A stretch of DNA of 64,000 nucleotides from Phycicoccus jejuensis (GTDB taxonomy: Bacteria > Actinomycetota > Actinomycetes > Actinomycetales > Dermatophilaceae): the NCBI RefSeq assembly GCF_000720925.1, contig NZ_JOEE01000008.1:124001-188000 (forward strand). Direction: 5' to 3'. The translations under genes were made by a program, and so were the position numbers. Each line of letters starts with the position of its first letter. Positions within the stretch are counted from its first letter, which is position 1. Under the pieces are notes generated by a model that was given only the letters and a program-made list of their open reading frames with translations, searched no databases and was not told the DNA's origin. Positions 50,415 to 59,112 of the stretch are shown here, in pieces.

Positions 50415-51689
50415 ATGACCACCCAGGCCACGACCCGCCGCGGCATCCGCGCGACCCTCGAGCGGTGGGGCGACACCGCCCGGGCCGTGCTGCGTGGCCC
50501 GGGGCCCGAGCGCGACGACGCCCTGATGCTCGTGAAGTCGGCGGCGGCCGCCGTCCTCGCGTGGCAGCTCGCCGTCGTCGTCGTCGACAGCAGCACCTCG
50601 TTCTACGCGCCCCTCGCGGCGCTCCTCGTCGTCGACCGCACGATCGTCCGGTCGCTGTGGCAGAGCGTGGAGCGCCTCGTCGCCGTCGTCGTCGGGATGA
50701 GCGTCGCCTGGGGGGTCGGCAACCTCGTCGGCGTCACGTGGTGGTCGATGGTCCTCGTCCTCCTGCTGGCGCTCGTCATCGGCCGGTGGGACCGGCTGGG
50801 GGCGCACGGCATCCAGGTGCCGACGATGGTCCTGCTCTCGCTGCTCAGCCTCCAGTGGGACAGCGTCTCGTTCACCGCGGTGACCATCCTCGACACGATG
50901 CTCGGCGGTGTCGTCGGCGTCGTCGTCAACGCGGTGGTCCTCGCCCCGATGCACCTGACCGGTCCGCGGCGCGCCGTCCTGGAGCTGACCGAGCGGCTGC
51001 GGGGCCTCCTCGACGACATGGCCGAGGGGCTGCGCGCGGGCTGGGACGCCGACGTCGCCCGGGGCTGGCACGACCGGGCGACCAGCGTCGGGGTCGACGT
51101 GCCGGCGGTCCTCGAGGCGGTCGAGACCGGTCGCGAGAGCACGCGGCTGAACCTGCGCCACCGGCTGCGCCCGGCCCGCATCGACTGGGACGGGTACGTC
51201 GGGGCCGTGCACGCGGTGCAGCGCAGCCAGTGGCCGGTTGCCGGGATCGCCCGCACCCTCGCCGACGCGGCGGCCGAGTCGCAGTGGCAGGCGTCGCCGT
51301 CGCCCGAGTGGCTCGGGTGCTACGCCGAGGTCCTCGAGCACCTCGGCGCGGCGGCGGCCCGGTTCGGCGTGCACCGCGGCGAGTCCGACCGCGAGGTGCA
51401 GGGGCACCTCGACGCCGCCGTTGCGGCCCTTCAGCAGCTCGCGGACGAGGTGCGCTCGACACCGCTGGACGACCCCCGGGCCTGGCCGGCGTACGGCAGC
51501 CTCGTCGTCGAGGCGCACCGGCTCGTCGAGGAGATCCGCGCCGGCCACGCCGGGGCGTCCGTCCCGACCGACACGGGGGCGCTGCGCGCACCGCTCGCCG
51601 AGGGCATCGCCGGGATGGCCGGAGCCCGCGCGCAGGAGGCGTTGCGGCGGCGCGATGGTGCCGACCGTGCGTCAGGTCCCGAGGCGTAG
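50415..51689 (+). CDS. FUSC/ArAE-family aromatic acid exporter-like membrane protein
   Basis: 424 aa. Six membrane segments in the first 180 residues (LVKSAAAAVLAWQLAVVVV, FYAPLAALLVVDRTIV, LVAVVVGMSVAWGVGNLVG), then a long soluble helical domain. This half-length layout is common in actinobacterial FUSC proteins. Substrate unknown. TAGGGT (50402-50407) lies 7 nt before the ATG, so a leaderless message is likely. Its last 18 bp overlap the end of the convergent peptidase gene. Confidence 0.85.
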   Translation: MTTQATTRRGIRATLERWGDTARAVLRGPGPERDDALMLVKSAAAAVLAWQLAVVVVDSSTSFYAPLAALLVVDRTIVRSLWQSVERLVAVVVGMSVAWGVGNLVGVTWWSMVLVLLLALVIGRWDRLGAHGIQVPTMVLLSLLSLQWDSVSFTAVTILDTMLGGVVGVVVNAVVLAPMHLTGPRRAVLELTERLRGLLDDMAEGLRAGWDADVARGWHDRATSVGVDVPAVLEAVETGRESTRLNLRHRLRPARIDWDGYVGAVHAVQRSQWPVAGIARTLADAAAESQWQASPSPEWLGCYAEVLEHLGAAAARFGVHRGESDREVQGHLDAAVAALQQLADEVRSTPLDDPRAWPAYGSLVVEAHRLVEEIRAGHAGASVPTDTGALRAPLAEGIAGMAGARAQEALRRRDGADRASGPEA

Positions 51690-53549
51690 CACCCGGGTGT
51701 AGAAGGCGAGCTCGCGCTCGAGGGCGTCGACGACGGTCTCCGGGCGGCGGAAGCCGTGACCCTCGCCCTCGTAGACGGCGAGCTCGACGTCGTGGCCGGC
51801 GGCGCGCATCGCGGCGGCCATGTCCTCGGCCTGCGCCAGCGGGACGACCCTGTCGTCGGTGCCTTGGAGCAGGAGCAGCTCGCCGTGGAGGCGGTCGGCG
51901 TGGTGGACCGGCGAGCGGTCGCGGTAGACCTCCTCGCCCTCGGGCCACGGCGCGACGAGGCGGTCGCAGTAGCGCGACTCGAACTTGTGCGTGTCGCGGG
52001 CCAGGGCGGCGAGGTCGGCGACCCCGAAAAGACTCGTGCCCGCCGCGAAGACGTCGCTCGTCGTCATCGCGCGCAGGACGACGTACCCGCCGGCGCTCCC
52101 GCCACGGACCGCGAGCCGGGTCGCGTCCGCGCGCCCCGCCTCGGCGACGGAGCGGGCGCCGGTCACACAGTCGTCGATGTCGAGCACGCCCCAGCGGCCG
52201 CGCAGACGGTTGCGGTAGGCGCGGCCGTAGCCCGTGCTGCCCGAGTAGTTGACGGTGAGCACTGCGAAGCCCCTGGTCGTCCAGAACTGGGTCGAGGACA
52301 GGTACGAGGTCTCGGCTCGGCTCGTGGGTCCGCCGTGCGCGAGGACGAGCAGCGGGGGTCGCTCGTCCTCCGGCCCGGTGACGCCGTGGAGGCAGGGCGG
52401 GTTGAGGAAGCCGTGGACGGCGTCGCCGTCGGAGTTGGTCCACGACCACGGCTCCGGCTGCGAGACCGAGGCCGGGTCGGGGTCGGTGGGGGCGGAGGAG
52501 GCGAGGACGCGGAAGGGCCCGCCGGCCGGGCCGCGGACGACCTGCGGCAGCCCGTCGGTGCGGCCGCGCTTGAACGCGACCTCGTCCCCGGCGGCGGTGA
52601 GGTGGTCGTGGAAGGAGCCCGCACCGGCGCTCGGGACGACCACGCCGCTCGACGCCTCGAGGACCCCCAGGCCCTGGCCGGCCTCCTCGAACCAGCGGAC
52701 GAGGACGCGGTCGGCGTCGAGGACGGCGAGGTCGCGCATCCCAAGCGACCACTGGGGCTGGGCGTGGTCGGCCTCGGTGGCGTGGACCGGGTGCGGACCG
52801 TCGCCGGCGTCGCGGTGGACCAGCCACCAGCCGGACTCGTCGGAGACGAACCACAGGGCGCCGTCGGGGCCGAAGGTCGGCTGGGCGACCGAGACCTCGT
52901 CGCCGCCCGCGACGACGTGGGGCTCGCCGGCGCCCTCGTCGGTGAGCCGGGCGCGCAGGAGCCGCGTGGTGTCCCACGGCATGTCGGGGTGGTCCCACGT
53001 GACCCAGGCGAGGTCGGTGCCGTCGGGGGAGACCGCCGGCCGGGAGACGAAGTCGCTGCCGGTGTGCAGCACGAGCCCGCCGTCGGCGTTGTCGCCGTGG
53101 AGGTCGAGGCGGACCAGCTCGTTCGCGGGCTCGCCGTCGCCGGTGTGGTCCTCACGCACGGCGAAGACGTGCTCGCCGTGGAGCACGAACCCCGCGTAGC
53201 GCCGGTTCGCCTCGGGGGTGATGGCGACGGGGTCCGTGCTGCCGGGGTCGAGCCGGTGGACGCGGTCGTCGCCGAGGTGCGAGAAGACGACGGTGCCGTC
53301 GACGACGGCGTACGCCCCGCCGCCGTACTCGTGGACGCGGGTGCGGACGTTCCAGGGCGCGGGGAGGAGCTCGGTGCTCGTCGTGCCGTCGTGGCGGACG
53401 AGGGTCTGGCGCCCACCCTCGCGCGGGCGCGACTCGAGCCAGTAGGTGTGCTCGCCGTCGGTACGCACCTCGTCCAGCATCACCTGCCCGCCGGTGAGGT
53501 CCTCGGGGGAGATCGGGGAGGGCCAGGTGCCGTAGGGGAGGGTCCGCAT
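51672..53549 (-). CDS. S9-family prolyl oligopeptidase
   Basis: 625 aa. Beta-propeller in residues about 20-350 (VSPDGTDLAWVTWD, PTFGPDGALWFVSDESGWW), then the alpha/beta hydrolase domain: nucleophile Ser in AVRGGSAGGYVVL, Asp in LLLQGTDDRVVPLAQ, His in YEGEGHGFRRPE. No signal peptide, so an intracellular peptidase of the acyl-aminoacyl/dipeptidyl type. TAGGCT 6 nt upstream of the ATG indicates a leaderless mRNA. Confidence 0.9.
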   Translation of the reverse strand: MRTLPYGTWPSPISPEDLTGGQVMLDEVRTDGEHTYWLESRPREGGRQTLVRHDGTTSTELLPAPWNVRTRVHEYGGGAYAVVDGTVVFSHLGDDRVHRLDPGSTDPVAITPEANRRYAGFVLHGEHVFAVREDHTGDGEPANELVRLDLHGDNADGGLVLHTGSDFVSRPAVSPDGTDLAWVTWDHPDMPWDTTRLLRARLTDEGAGEPHVVAGGDEVSVAQPTFGPDGALWFVSDESGWWLVHRDAGDGPHPVHATEADHAQPQWSLGMRDLAVLDADRVLVRWFEEAGQGLGVLEASSGVVVPSAGAGSFHDHLTAAGDEVAFKRGRTDGLPQVVRGPAGGPFRVLASSAPTDPDPASVSQPEPWSWTNSDGDAVHGFLNPPCLHGVTGPEDERPPLLVLAHGGPTSRAETSYLSSTQFWTTRGFAVLTVNYSGSTGYGRAYRNRLRGRWGVLDIDDCVTGARSVAEAGRADATRLAVRGGSAGGYVVLRAMTTSDVFAAGTSLFGVADLAALARDTHKFESRYCDRLVAPWPEGEEVYRDRSPVHHADRLHGELLLLQGTDDRVVPLAQAEDMAAAMRAAGHDVELAVYEGEGHGFRRPETVVDALERELAFYTRVLRLGT

Positions 53550-53574
53550 CGGGCGAGCCTAGGCGTCGGGGCGC

Positions 53575-54912
53575 TCAGGCGGGCAGGAGTGTGAGCAGGT
53601 GGTCCTCGAGGGCCGAGCGTCGGGGCGGGTCGGTGCCCCACCCGAGCAGCGGCGGTGCCGTCCCGTGGTGGGTGCGGCCGGTCGGGGTGGTCGTGCGCAG
53701 GGTGTGCGGCGGGCCGCGGACGAGGTCGACCCGCCAGCCGGGTGCCTCCTTGACCTGGTTGCAGCGGGCGCACCGACCCCCGGCGTTGACGTAGCTCGTG
53801 GGTCCGCCGAGGCGCACGGGCTCGGTGTGGTCGGCGTGCACGACCGGCGCGTCGCACCACGGGGTGGAGCAGACGTCGTCGCGCAGCACGACCATCCGGC
53901 GCAGGAGACCGGCGAAGGTGCGCCGGCGCGCGTCCATCGCGACGAGGTCGCGGCCGTCCGGCGTCGTGAAGAGCCGACGCAGCCACACCGAGGCGGGCCC
54001 GGCGTCGCGCACCCAGGCGCGGGCCACCGGGGCAGGGACCGAGCCGTGGCCGGGGACTCGGGCCGGCTCGTCGACGGAGCGGTCGGGGTCGCCGAGACCG
54101 AGGAGTGCGCGGTCGGTCATCACGAGGTGGACCTCGACGGGCTGCACCTGGCCCGGGAGGAGGCCGGCGAGCAGCCGCAGCGCGGTGTCGGCGGCCCCGG
54201 CACCCCGGCCCTCCGGGGACTCGTCCGGGCACTGCCCACCGACGACGGCGCGGGCGCGGGCGGTCAGGGCCGCGTGGGCGCCGATGACCTCGCGCATCGG
54301 CCCGAGCACGGTGAGCCAGGCCATGCCGTCGGGGGCCGGGCGGACCGACACCCGGCGCGAGCGGACGGCGGCCTCCATCCGGGCCACGACGGAGGCGGCG
54401 TCGAGCTCGGCGGCGACGCGCCGGGCCGCTCGACCGAGCGCGTGCGGGGACAGCGCCGGCATGACGGCGGCGAGGCGGGCGTCGACCTCGGCGCGGTGCT
54501 CGCGGGTGAGCGTCGCGGTCTCGCGCGTGACCTCGAGGGCGTGCCGCTCGCCGATCGCGCCCGTCGTGAGGTGGGCCAGCGTGGCGGGCAGCTCCTCGAC
54601 GAGCGCCCGCGAGAGCCCGACGAACCGGTCACCGAGCGTCGGCGACTCCCGCCGGGCGAGGGCGACCTCGGAGCCCACCGAGCGCAGCGCGTCCTGCGGG
54701 GCGGCGGCCTCGCGCGAGCGGCGGACGGCGTGCACGGCGCGGGCCTGTGCCGCGGTCGCGGCACCCTTGAGCCGCTCGAGCTCGTCGACCAGCGCGAGGC
54801 GATCATGGTCGCTCATCGCCGCGATGTCAATGTGCGCCAACGACTTTCGCACGTCCGCCATCCCCTCGACCGGCCCCCGGTCGAGGGCCGCGTTGCGGGC
54901 CGTCGCCTCCAT
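53575..54912 (-). CDS. DUF222 / HNH endonuclease (13E12-type) protein
   Basis: 445 aa. DUF222 occupies residues about 20-330, with MSDHDRLALVDELERLKGAA at its start. The C-terminal HNH domain has CSTPWCDAPVVHADHTEPVR, N in YVNAGGRC and ARCNQVKEAPGW, giving H-H-N-H plus two Cys pairs for zinc. Such proteins are found in many copies in actinobacteria and are thought to be mobile-element related; the target is unknown. TAGGTT 6 nt before the ATG suggests a leaderless message. Confidence 0.88.
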   Translation of the reverse strand: MEATARNAALDRGPVEGMADVRKSLAHIDIAAMSDHDRLALVDELERLKGAATAAQARAVHAVRRSREAAAPQDALRSVGSEVALARRESPTLGDRFVGLSRALVEELPATLAHLTTGAIGERHALEVTRETATLTREHRAEVDARLAAVMPALSPHALGRAARRVAAELDAASVVARMEAAVRSRRVSVRPAPDGMAWLTVLGPMREVIGAHAALTARARAVVGGQCPDESPEGRGAGAADTALRLLAGLLPGQVQPVEVHLVMTDRALLGLGDPDRSVDEPARVPGHGSVPAPVARAWVRDAGPASVWLRRLFTTPDGRDLVAMDARRRTFAGLLRRMVVLRDDVCSTPWCDAPVVHADHTEPVRLGGPTSYVNAGGRCARCNQVKEAPGWRVDLVRGPPHTLRTTTPTGRTHHGTAPPLLGWGTDPPRRSALEDHLLTLLPA

Positions 54913-55437
54913 GACCCAAACCTAGACGCGACCACCGACAGAGCCCCTTCCCGGCAAGGGCAGCGGGCGCCCTCAGGTCCGAGGTCGGCCGTGCGCCGAT
55001 CGTCTTGGTCGGAACGAACCCGGGTGGGGACGTCGGTGCACGCATTCGTCGGTACCGGGCCGTACGGCGTGGGGGTCGCTCAGCGTTCGGGCGATCACCC
55101 GTCTCGACGTCACACGAGGTGGCGTTCACAGTCGGACTCGTCGCTTCATCCTCGTGCCGGCCGACAGGTCGACCGAGGGTGCCTTGCCGCCGACGACCCC
55201 ATGGTGCTCATGGTCACCGACACGCTGTCCCGCAACCTGAGGACCGGATGCACGGCGCCGGGTTACGTCACGGGAACCACCGACGACATCGAAGGAATCC
55301 GACCGGCGGACGGCAGACACGTCGCCCGCGGACACAGCGGGTACTGGCGGTACAAGATCGTCAACCCGCGCCTCGAGGGGAGCACGGAATTCGCCCCTCG
55401 CCGCTAGACGACCGGGCTCCACCCCGACCGGGGGCGC
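54913..55437. other. Intergenic region of 525 bp, possible short ORF
   Basis: No convincing gene. An ORF at 55201-55407 (+) would give 68 aa (begins MVLMVTDTLSRNL, ends LEGSTEFAPRR) without a ribosome site and with poorer wobble GC than its neighbours; I recognise no family. The minus-strand ORF 55126-55422 looks random. The stretch may hold a decayed gene. Confidence 0.3.
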
Positions 55438-56361
55438 TCAGCGCAGGCGGACCCCGACCTCGGCCGCCACCGCCTCGACCATCGTCGTCAGGCGCGCGGC
55501 GCGGGCGGGCATCGTGCGGCGGTAGGTGGCGAGGGTGAGGATGCCGGGACCGACGAAGGACCAGGCGCGCGCCCGGGCCCACGTCGCGTCGTCGGCGCCC
55601 GCGGCCGAGCGGAACGTCGCCCGGGCGGAGGCCCCGAACAGGCCCCAGGCGTAGAGCAGGTCGACCGAGCGGTCGCCGACGCCGAGCCCGCCGAAGTCGA
55701 CCACACCGGTCAGGTGGCCGTCGTCGGCGCAGAGCACGTTCTCGGGCGAGAGGTCGGTGTGCACCCAGCACGGGGGAGCGGACGCCGGTGGCACGTCCCG
55801 CAGCCGGCGCCAGGCCTCGCGGACGGCGGTCGGGTCGAGGAGGTCGGCGAGCGCATGCGCCGCCTCGTCGGCCCAGGCGTCGATCGTGTCGGTCACCGGT
55901 TCGCCGCTGCGGTACCCCCAGAGCTCCGGCCCGGCCGGCACGCCGGCGACGGGGAGCGCGTGCAGCGCGTCGACGAAGGTCCCGAGGTCGCGCGCGAGGC
56001 GTTCCTCGTCGTCGGCCGTCAGCGCCAGCGGCACCTCGCCCGGCAGCCAGGTGACGACCGACCACGGCCGGTCGAGCTCGGCGCTCGGACGTCCCACGGC
56101 GACCACCTCGGGCACCGGCGTCGGCAGGGACGGCCCGAGCTGCGGCAGCCAGCGCGCCTCCGTGAGGAGGTCCGGCACGTACCGCGCCTCGCGCGGCATC
56201 CGCACGGCGAGGTCGTCCCCGAGCCGGAAGACAGCGTTGCTGCTGCCACTCGTCGGGCTCGGGCGGACGGGCAGGTCGGCGAGGTGCGGCAGCTGGTCGC
56301 GCAGCAGCCGCGTCACCAGGCTCGGCGAGGGCGGCACGGCGGCGGGCGAGGGCGGGGGCAC
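55438..56361 (-). CDS. Aminoglycoside phosphotransferase (APH)-family protein
   Basis: 307 aa kinase-like fold. SSNAVFRLGDDLAVRMPR is the nucleotide loop with its Lys replaced by Arg, PCWVHTDLSPENVLC is the catalytic loop (HxDxxxxN) and VVDFGGLGVGDR the DFG metal motif. Most family members in soil actinobacteria phosphorylate small molecules of unknown identity; resistance is possible but unproven. Divergent from a second, distant phosphotransferase 50 bp away. Confidence 0.85.
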   Translation of the reverse strand: MPPPSPAAVPPSPSLVTRLLRDQLPHLADLPVRPSPTSGSSNAVFRLGDDLAVRMPREARYVPDLLTEARWLPQLGPSLPTPVPEVVAVGRPSAELDRPWSVVTWLPGEVPLALTADDEERLARDLGTFVDALHALPVAGVPAGPELWGYRSGEPVTDTIDAWADEAAHALADLLDPTAVREAWRRLRDVPPASAPPCWVHTDLSPENVLCADDGHLTGVVDFGGLGVGDRSVDLLYAWGLFGASARATFRSAAGADDATWARARAWSFVGPGILTLATYRRTMPARAARLTTMVEAVAAEVGVRLR

Positions 56362-56411
56362 CGGGACATCATGCGGGCGCCGTGGTGGATGGCGGTGCCA
56401 GACTCACCGCC

Positions 56412-57434
56412 ATGACGGACCCAAGGACGGCCCCGCGGCCCTACGACGAGCTCGACGAGGAGGGCCAGGTCGAGGCGCTGCGCCCCGCCGCGCTCGACGC
56501 CGCCGGCGAGTTCGGGCTGGACGTCGACCGGATGGAGGTCCTGCTCCACGCGTACAACACGACCTTCCGCGTCGACACCCGCGACGGCCGGCGCCTGGCG
56601 CTGCGCGTGGGGACGAACTCCAAGAGCACCCCGGCGAACGTCCTGGCCCAGCAGGCGTGGCAGGAGACCATCGCGACGGAGACCGACGTCGTCGTGCCAC
56701 GGCCGCTGCGCACGCGTGCGGGGGAGTGGTTCGCCCGCACCACGCCCGCCGCGCTGGGCCGCCCGGTGCTCGTGACCGCCGCGTCGTGGCTCGAGGGCGA
56801 CGACGCGCGCGACGGGGCCGGGGCGGAGTGGGCGCGCGCTCTCGGCCGCGCCACGGCCGCGCTGCACCGGCACGCCGCCACCTGGCGGATGCCCGACGGC
56901 GCCGAGCTGCCGCGGTTCGCCGAGCCGCTGTTCGGCGACGCGGACGTGCTGAGCAGCGCGCCCGGGCTCGACGCCGACGGCCGCGCGGTCGTCGCCGAGG
57001 GGATGGCCCGCGCCCGGGACGCCTTCGACCGCCTCTACGCCGGTGCCGAGGTCTTGCCGCTGCACGCGGACCTGCACGGCGGCAACCTCAAGTGGCACGA
57101 GGGACGGCTCGCGGTCTTCGACTTCGACGACGCCGGCCTGGGCCTGCCCGTCCTCGACCTCGCCATCACGACCTTCTACCTGCGGCGTGGCGGGGACGAG
57201 GCGGCCGAGGTGGCGCTGCGCGACGGGTACACCGACGTCCTGCCGTGGCCCGACGTCGCACCGGCCGATGTCGAGGCGCTCGTCGCGTCCCGCCAGCTGC
57301 TCCTGGCCAACGACCTCCTCGGGTCGAGCACGGCCTCGCTGCGCGCCATGGCCGCCGGCTACCTCGTCACGACGGTGGCGAGGCTTCGCCACTGGTTCGA
57401 CACCGGCACGTTCCGCCTCGACGTCGAGGGCTGA
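56412..57434 (+). CDS. Phosphotransferase-family protein (APH fold)
   Basis: 340 aa from the ATG at 56412; an in-frame GTG at 56382 adds nothing family-like. Catalytic loop LPLHADLHGGNLKWHEG and metal motif AVFDFDDAGLGLPVLDLA are closest to homoserine kinase type II / SrkA-like phosphotransferases. The nucleotide-binding Arg lies in LALRVGTNSKS. Acceptor unknown. Convergent with the GNAT gene 14 bp downstream. Confidence 0.86.
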   Translation: MTDPRTAPRPYDELDEEGQVEALRPAALDAAGEFGLDVDRMEVLLHAYNTTFRVDTRDGRRLALRVGTNSKSTPANVLAQQAWQETIATETDVVVPRPLRTRAGEWFARTTPAALGRPVLVTAASWLEGDDARDGAGAEWARALGRATAALHRHAATWRMPDGAELPRFAEPLFGDADVLSSAPGLDADGRAVVAEGMARARDAFDRLYAGAEVLPLHADLHGGNLKWHEGRLAVFDFDDAGLGLPVLDLAITTFYLRRGGDEAAEVALRDGYTDVLPWPDVAPADVEALVASRQLLLANDLLGSSTASLRAMAAGYLVTTVARLRHWFDTGTFRLDVEG

Positions 57435-57448
57435 CGGCCTCGCCGCGG

Positions 57449-58201
57449 TCAGAGGGAGTGGTGCACCCAGACCGCCGGCTCGACGTACACCGCGTGGTCG
57501 TGCTCCAGGCTGACGTGGACCGGGTTCAGCGCGAAGGGGACCACCACCTCACCCGAGGCGTCGAAGGGCTCGCCGGTCCAGGAGCGCCACTCGGCCAGCG
57601 ACCCGGAGATCGTCATCGCCCGTGGGCACACCGTCCGGATCGTCCCGCCCGCCCTCACGTGCAGCCGCAGCCACGGGTCGGTGGGGAGGCCGTCGGCCCG
57701 CACTCGCGACGCGTACTCCGTCATCGGGGTGTGCGGCTCGTCGGCCTTGCGGCTGGGCCGCACCGGCGCCACGAGGTCGCGGTACCCCAGCCCGGCGGCG
57801 TTGGCCCGCTTGTGCTCGAGGAGGACGGACGCCAGCCCCGTGCCGCGCAGGTCGGGGCGGATCGTCACCTCGAGCGCCGACACGTGGGTCGGCCGGCGAC
57901 CCGCGACCTCGTCGAGCCAGGCCCACCGGATGACCCCGTCCCAGCCGTCGTCGGGCAGCTCGTCGCGGCCGGTGTCGCCTCCGAACGCGAAGGGCACCGA
58001 GCACGAGCGGGCGACCGGACGGTCGAGGTGCTCGGCGTCGAACGCGAGGAGCGTGTGGGCGGCGAACGTCGTGCCCGCCCGAGCGAAGAAGAGGTCACCG
58101 ACCGGGTCCTGCTGCAGGAAGCGCGGCCAGTCGAGGGCGGGGTCCCACAGGTGGTGGGCCATGTCCGGACGCTCGGCGAGGTTGACGACGACGAGGTCCA
58201 T
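57449..58201 (-). CDS. GNAT-fold acetyltransferase-like protein
   Basis: 250 aa. The acetyl-CoA motif A region is SALEVTIRPDLRGTGLASVL followed by LEHKRANAAGLGYRDLVAPV, and the rest is not typical of simple GNATs. RPSRKADEPHTPMTEYASRV and the C-terminal TISGSLAEWRSWTGEPF point to a distinct subfamily known mainly from actinobacteria. Substrate unknown. TAGCCT 6 nt before the ATG suggests leaderless translation. Confidence 0.7.
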   Translation of the reverse strand: MDLVVVNLAERPDMAHHLWDPALDWPRFLQQDPVGDLFFARAGTTFAAHTLLAFDAEHLDRPVARSCSVPFAFGGDTGRDELPDDGWDGVIRWAWLDEVAGRRPTHVSALEVTIRPDLRGTGLASVLLEHKRANAAGLGYRDLVAPVRPSRKADEPHTPMTEYASRVRADGLPTDPWLRLHVRAGGTIRTVCPRAMTISGSLAEWRSWTGEPFDASGEVVVPFALNPVHVSLEHDHAVYVEPAVWVHHSL

Positions 58202-58314
58202 GGGGTCAGGCTAGGTCCCTCGCGGGGGCGACGTCGCGCTCCGCCCGCAGGGGGAGGCGCCGGCTCCGCCACCGTGGTCCGATGGAGGCATCCGACACCC
58301 CCGAGGAGGCGACG

Positions 58315-59007
58315 ATGACCCTCTCGCTGACCGACGAGCTGCTGCTGCTCGTCCTCGACCCCGCGAGCGGACGACCCGCGATCGACAGCACGCGGCTGCG
58401 TGCCGTCGTGGGAGGAGCGACCGTGGCCCGTCTCGTGCTCGACGGCGCGCTCGCGCTCGACGGCACCGACAAGCGGGCCCGGCTGCGGCGCACCGGCACC
58501 GCCGTGCCCACCGAGCCCCGCCTGCGCGAGGTGCTCGACCTCGCGGAGGGCCGGCGGCCCAAGGACGTCGTCTCGAAGCTCGGCGGCGCCGGCGCGTGGC
58601 GGGACCGCGCGGGAGCGCTGCGCGACCTGTCGTTCCAGCGGATGACGGCCGCCGGCGTGCTGCGCCACGAGGAGACCAGGGTGCTCGGGCTCTTTCCACG
58701 CTCCCGCTGGACGGTGCTCGACCCCTCGCTCGTGCCGGCGCTGCGCCACCGCGTCGCTGCCGCCCTGGCCGACGGCGCGCCGGTGCCCGACGCCCGGACG
58801 GCCGCCCTCGTCGCGCTCCTGTCGTCGGTCGACCACCTCGCCGCCCTCACCGGGCTGCCGAAGCGTGAGGCCAAGCGGCGCGCCGACGCCGTGACCGCCG
58901 GGGACTGGGCCGCTCCGGCCGTCCGGGCCGCCGTGGAGGAGGTCAACGCCGCGGTCGTCGCCGGCGTCGTCGCGGCGACGGCCGCGACGACCGCCGCCAC
59001 GAGCTGA
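58315..59007 (+). CDS. GPP34 (Golgi phosphoprotein 3-like) protein
   Basis: 230 aa from the ATG at 58315, behind GAGGAGG; an earlier in-frame ATG at 58282 has no such site. TLSLTDELLLLVLDPASGRP starts the GPP34 fold, then ATVARLVLDGALAL and GVLRHEETRVLGLFPRSRW follow. Eukaryotic GOLPH3 binds PI4P at the Golgi; the bacterial function is unknown, presumably membrane lipid binding. Last 25 residues are Ala/Thr/Val-rich. Confidence 0.88.
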   Translation: MTLSLTDELLLLVLDPASGRPAIDSTRLRAVVGGATVARLVLDGALALDGTDKRARLRRTGTAVPTEPRLREVLDLAEGRRPKDVVSKLGGAGAWRDRAGALRDLSFQRMTAAGVLRHEETRVLGLFPRSRWTVLDPSLVPALRHRVAAALADGAPVPDARTAALVALLSSVDHLAALTGLPKREAKRRADAVTAGDWAAPAVRAAVEEVNAAVVAGVVAATAATTAATS

Positions 59008-59030
59008 GGGTCCCCCGCCACCGGAACTGC

Positions 59031-59049
59031 CGCGACCGGCACGGTCGCG
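59031..59049 (+). terminator. Hairpin between the GPP34 gene and thrS
   Basis: CGCGACC-GGCAC-GGTCGCG, a 7-bp perfect stem 23 nt after the GPP34 stop and 7 nt before the thrS -10 box. Confidence 0.55.
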
Positions 59050-59055
59050 CCTCGC

Positions 59056-59061
59056 TAGCAT
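59056..59061 (+). promoter_or_regulatory. -10 box (TAGCAT) of thrS
   Basis: TAGCAT ends 6 nt before a GTG (59068) that is in frame with thrS. The transcript either begins at this GTG or carries a 45-nt leader to the ATG at 59113. Confidence 0.5.
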
Positions 59062-59112
59062 CGGGGCGTGCCGGGATCCCGGCACGTCCACCACCGCGAG
59101 GAGACCCTCACC

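Noticed and set aside
55126..55422. 98-aa minus-strand ORF in the gap between the HNH and APH genes
   Set aside because: No ribosome site, no family, and codon use unlike the neighbouring genes.
59050..59112. T-box riboswitch in front of thrS
   Set aside because: The leader would be at most 45 nt, too short for a T-box, and the -10 box leaves no room.
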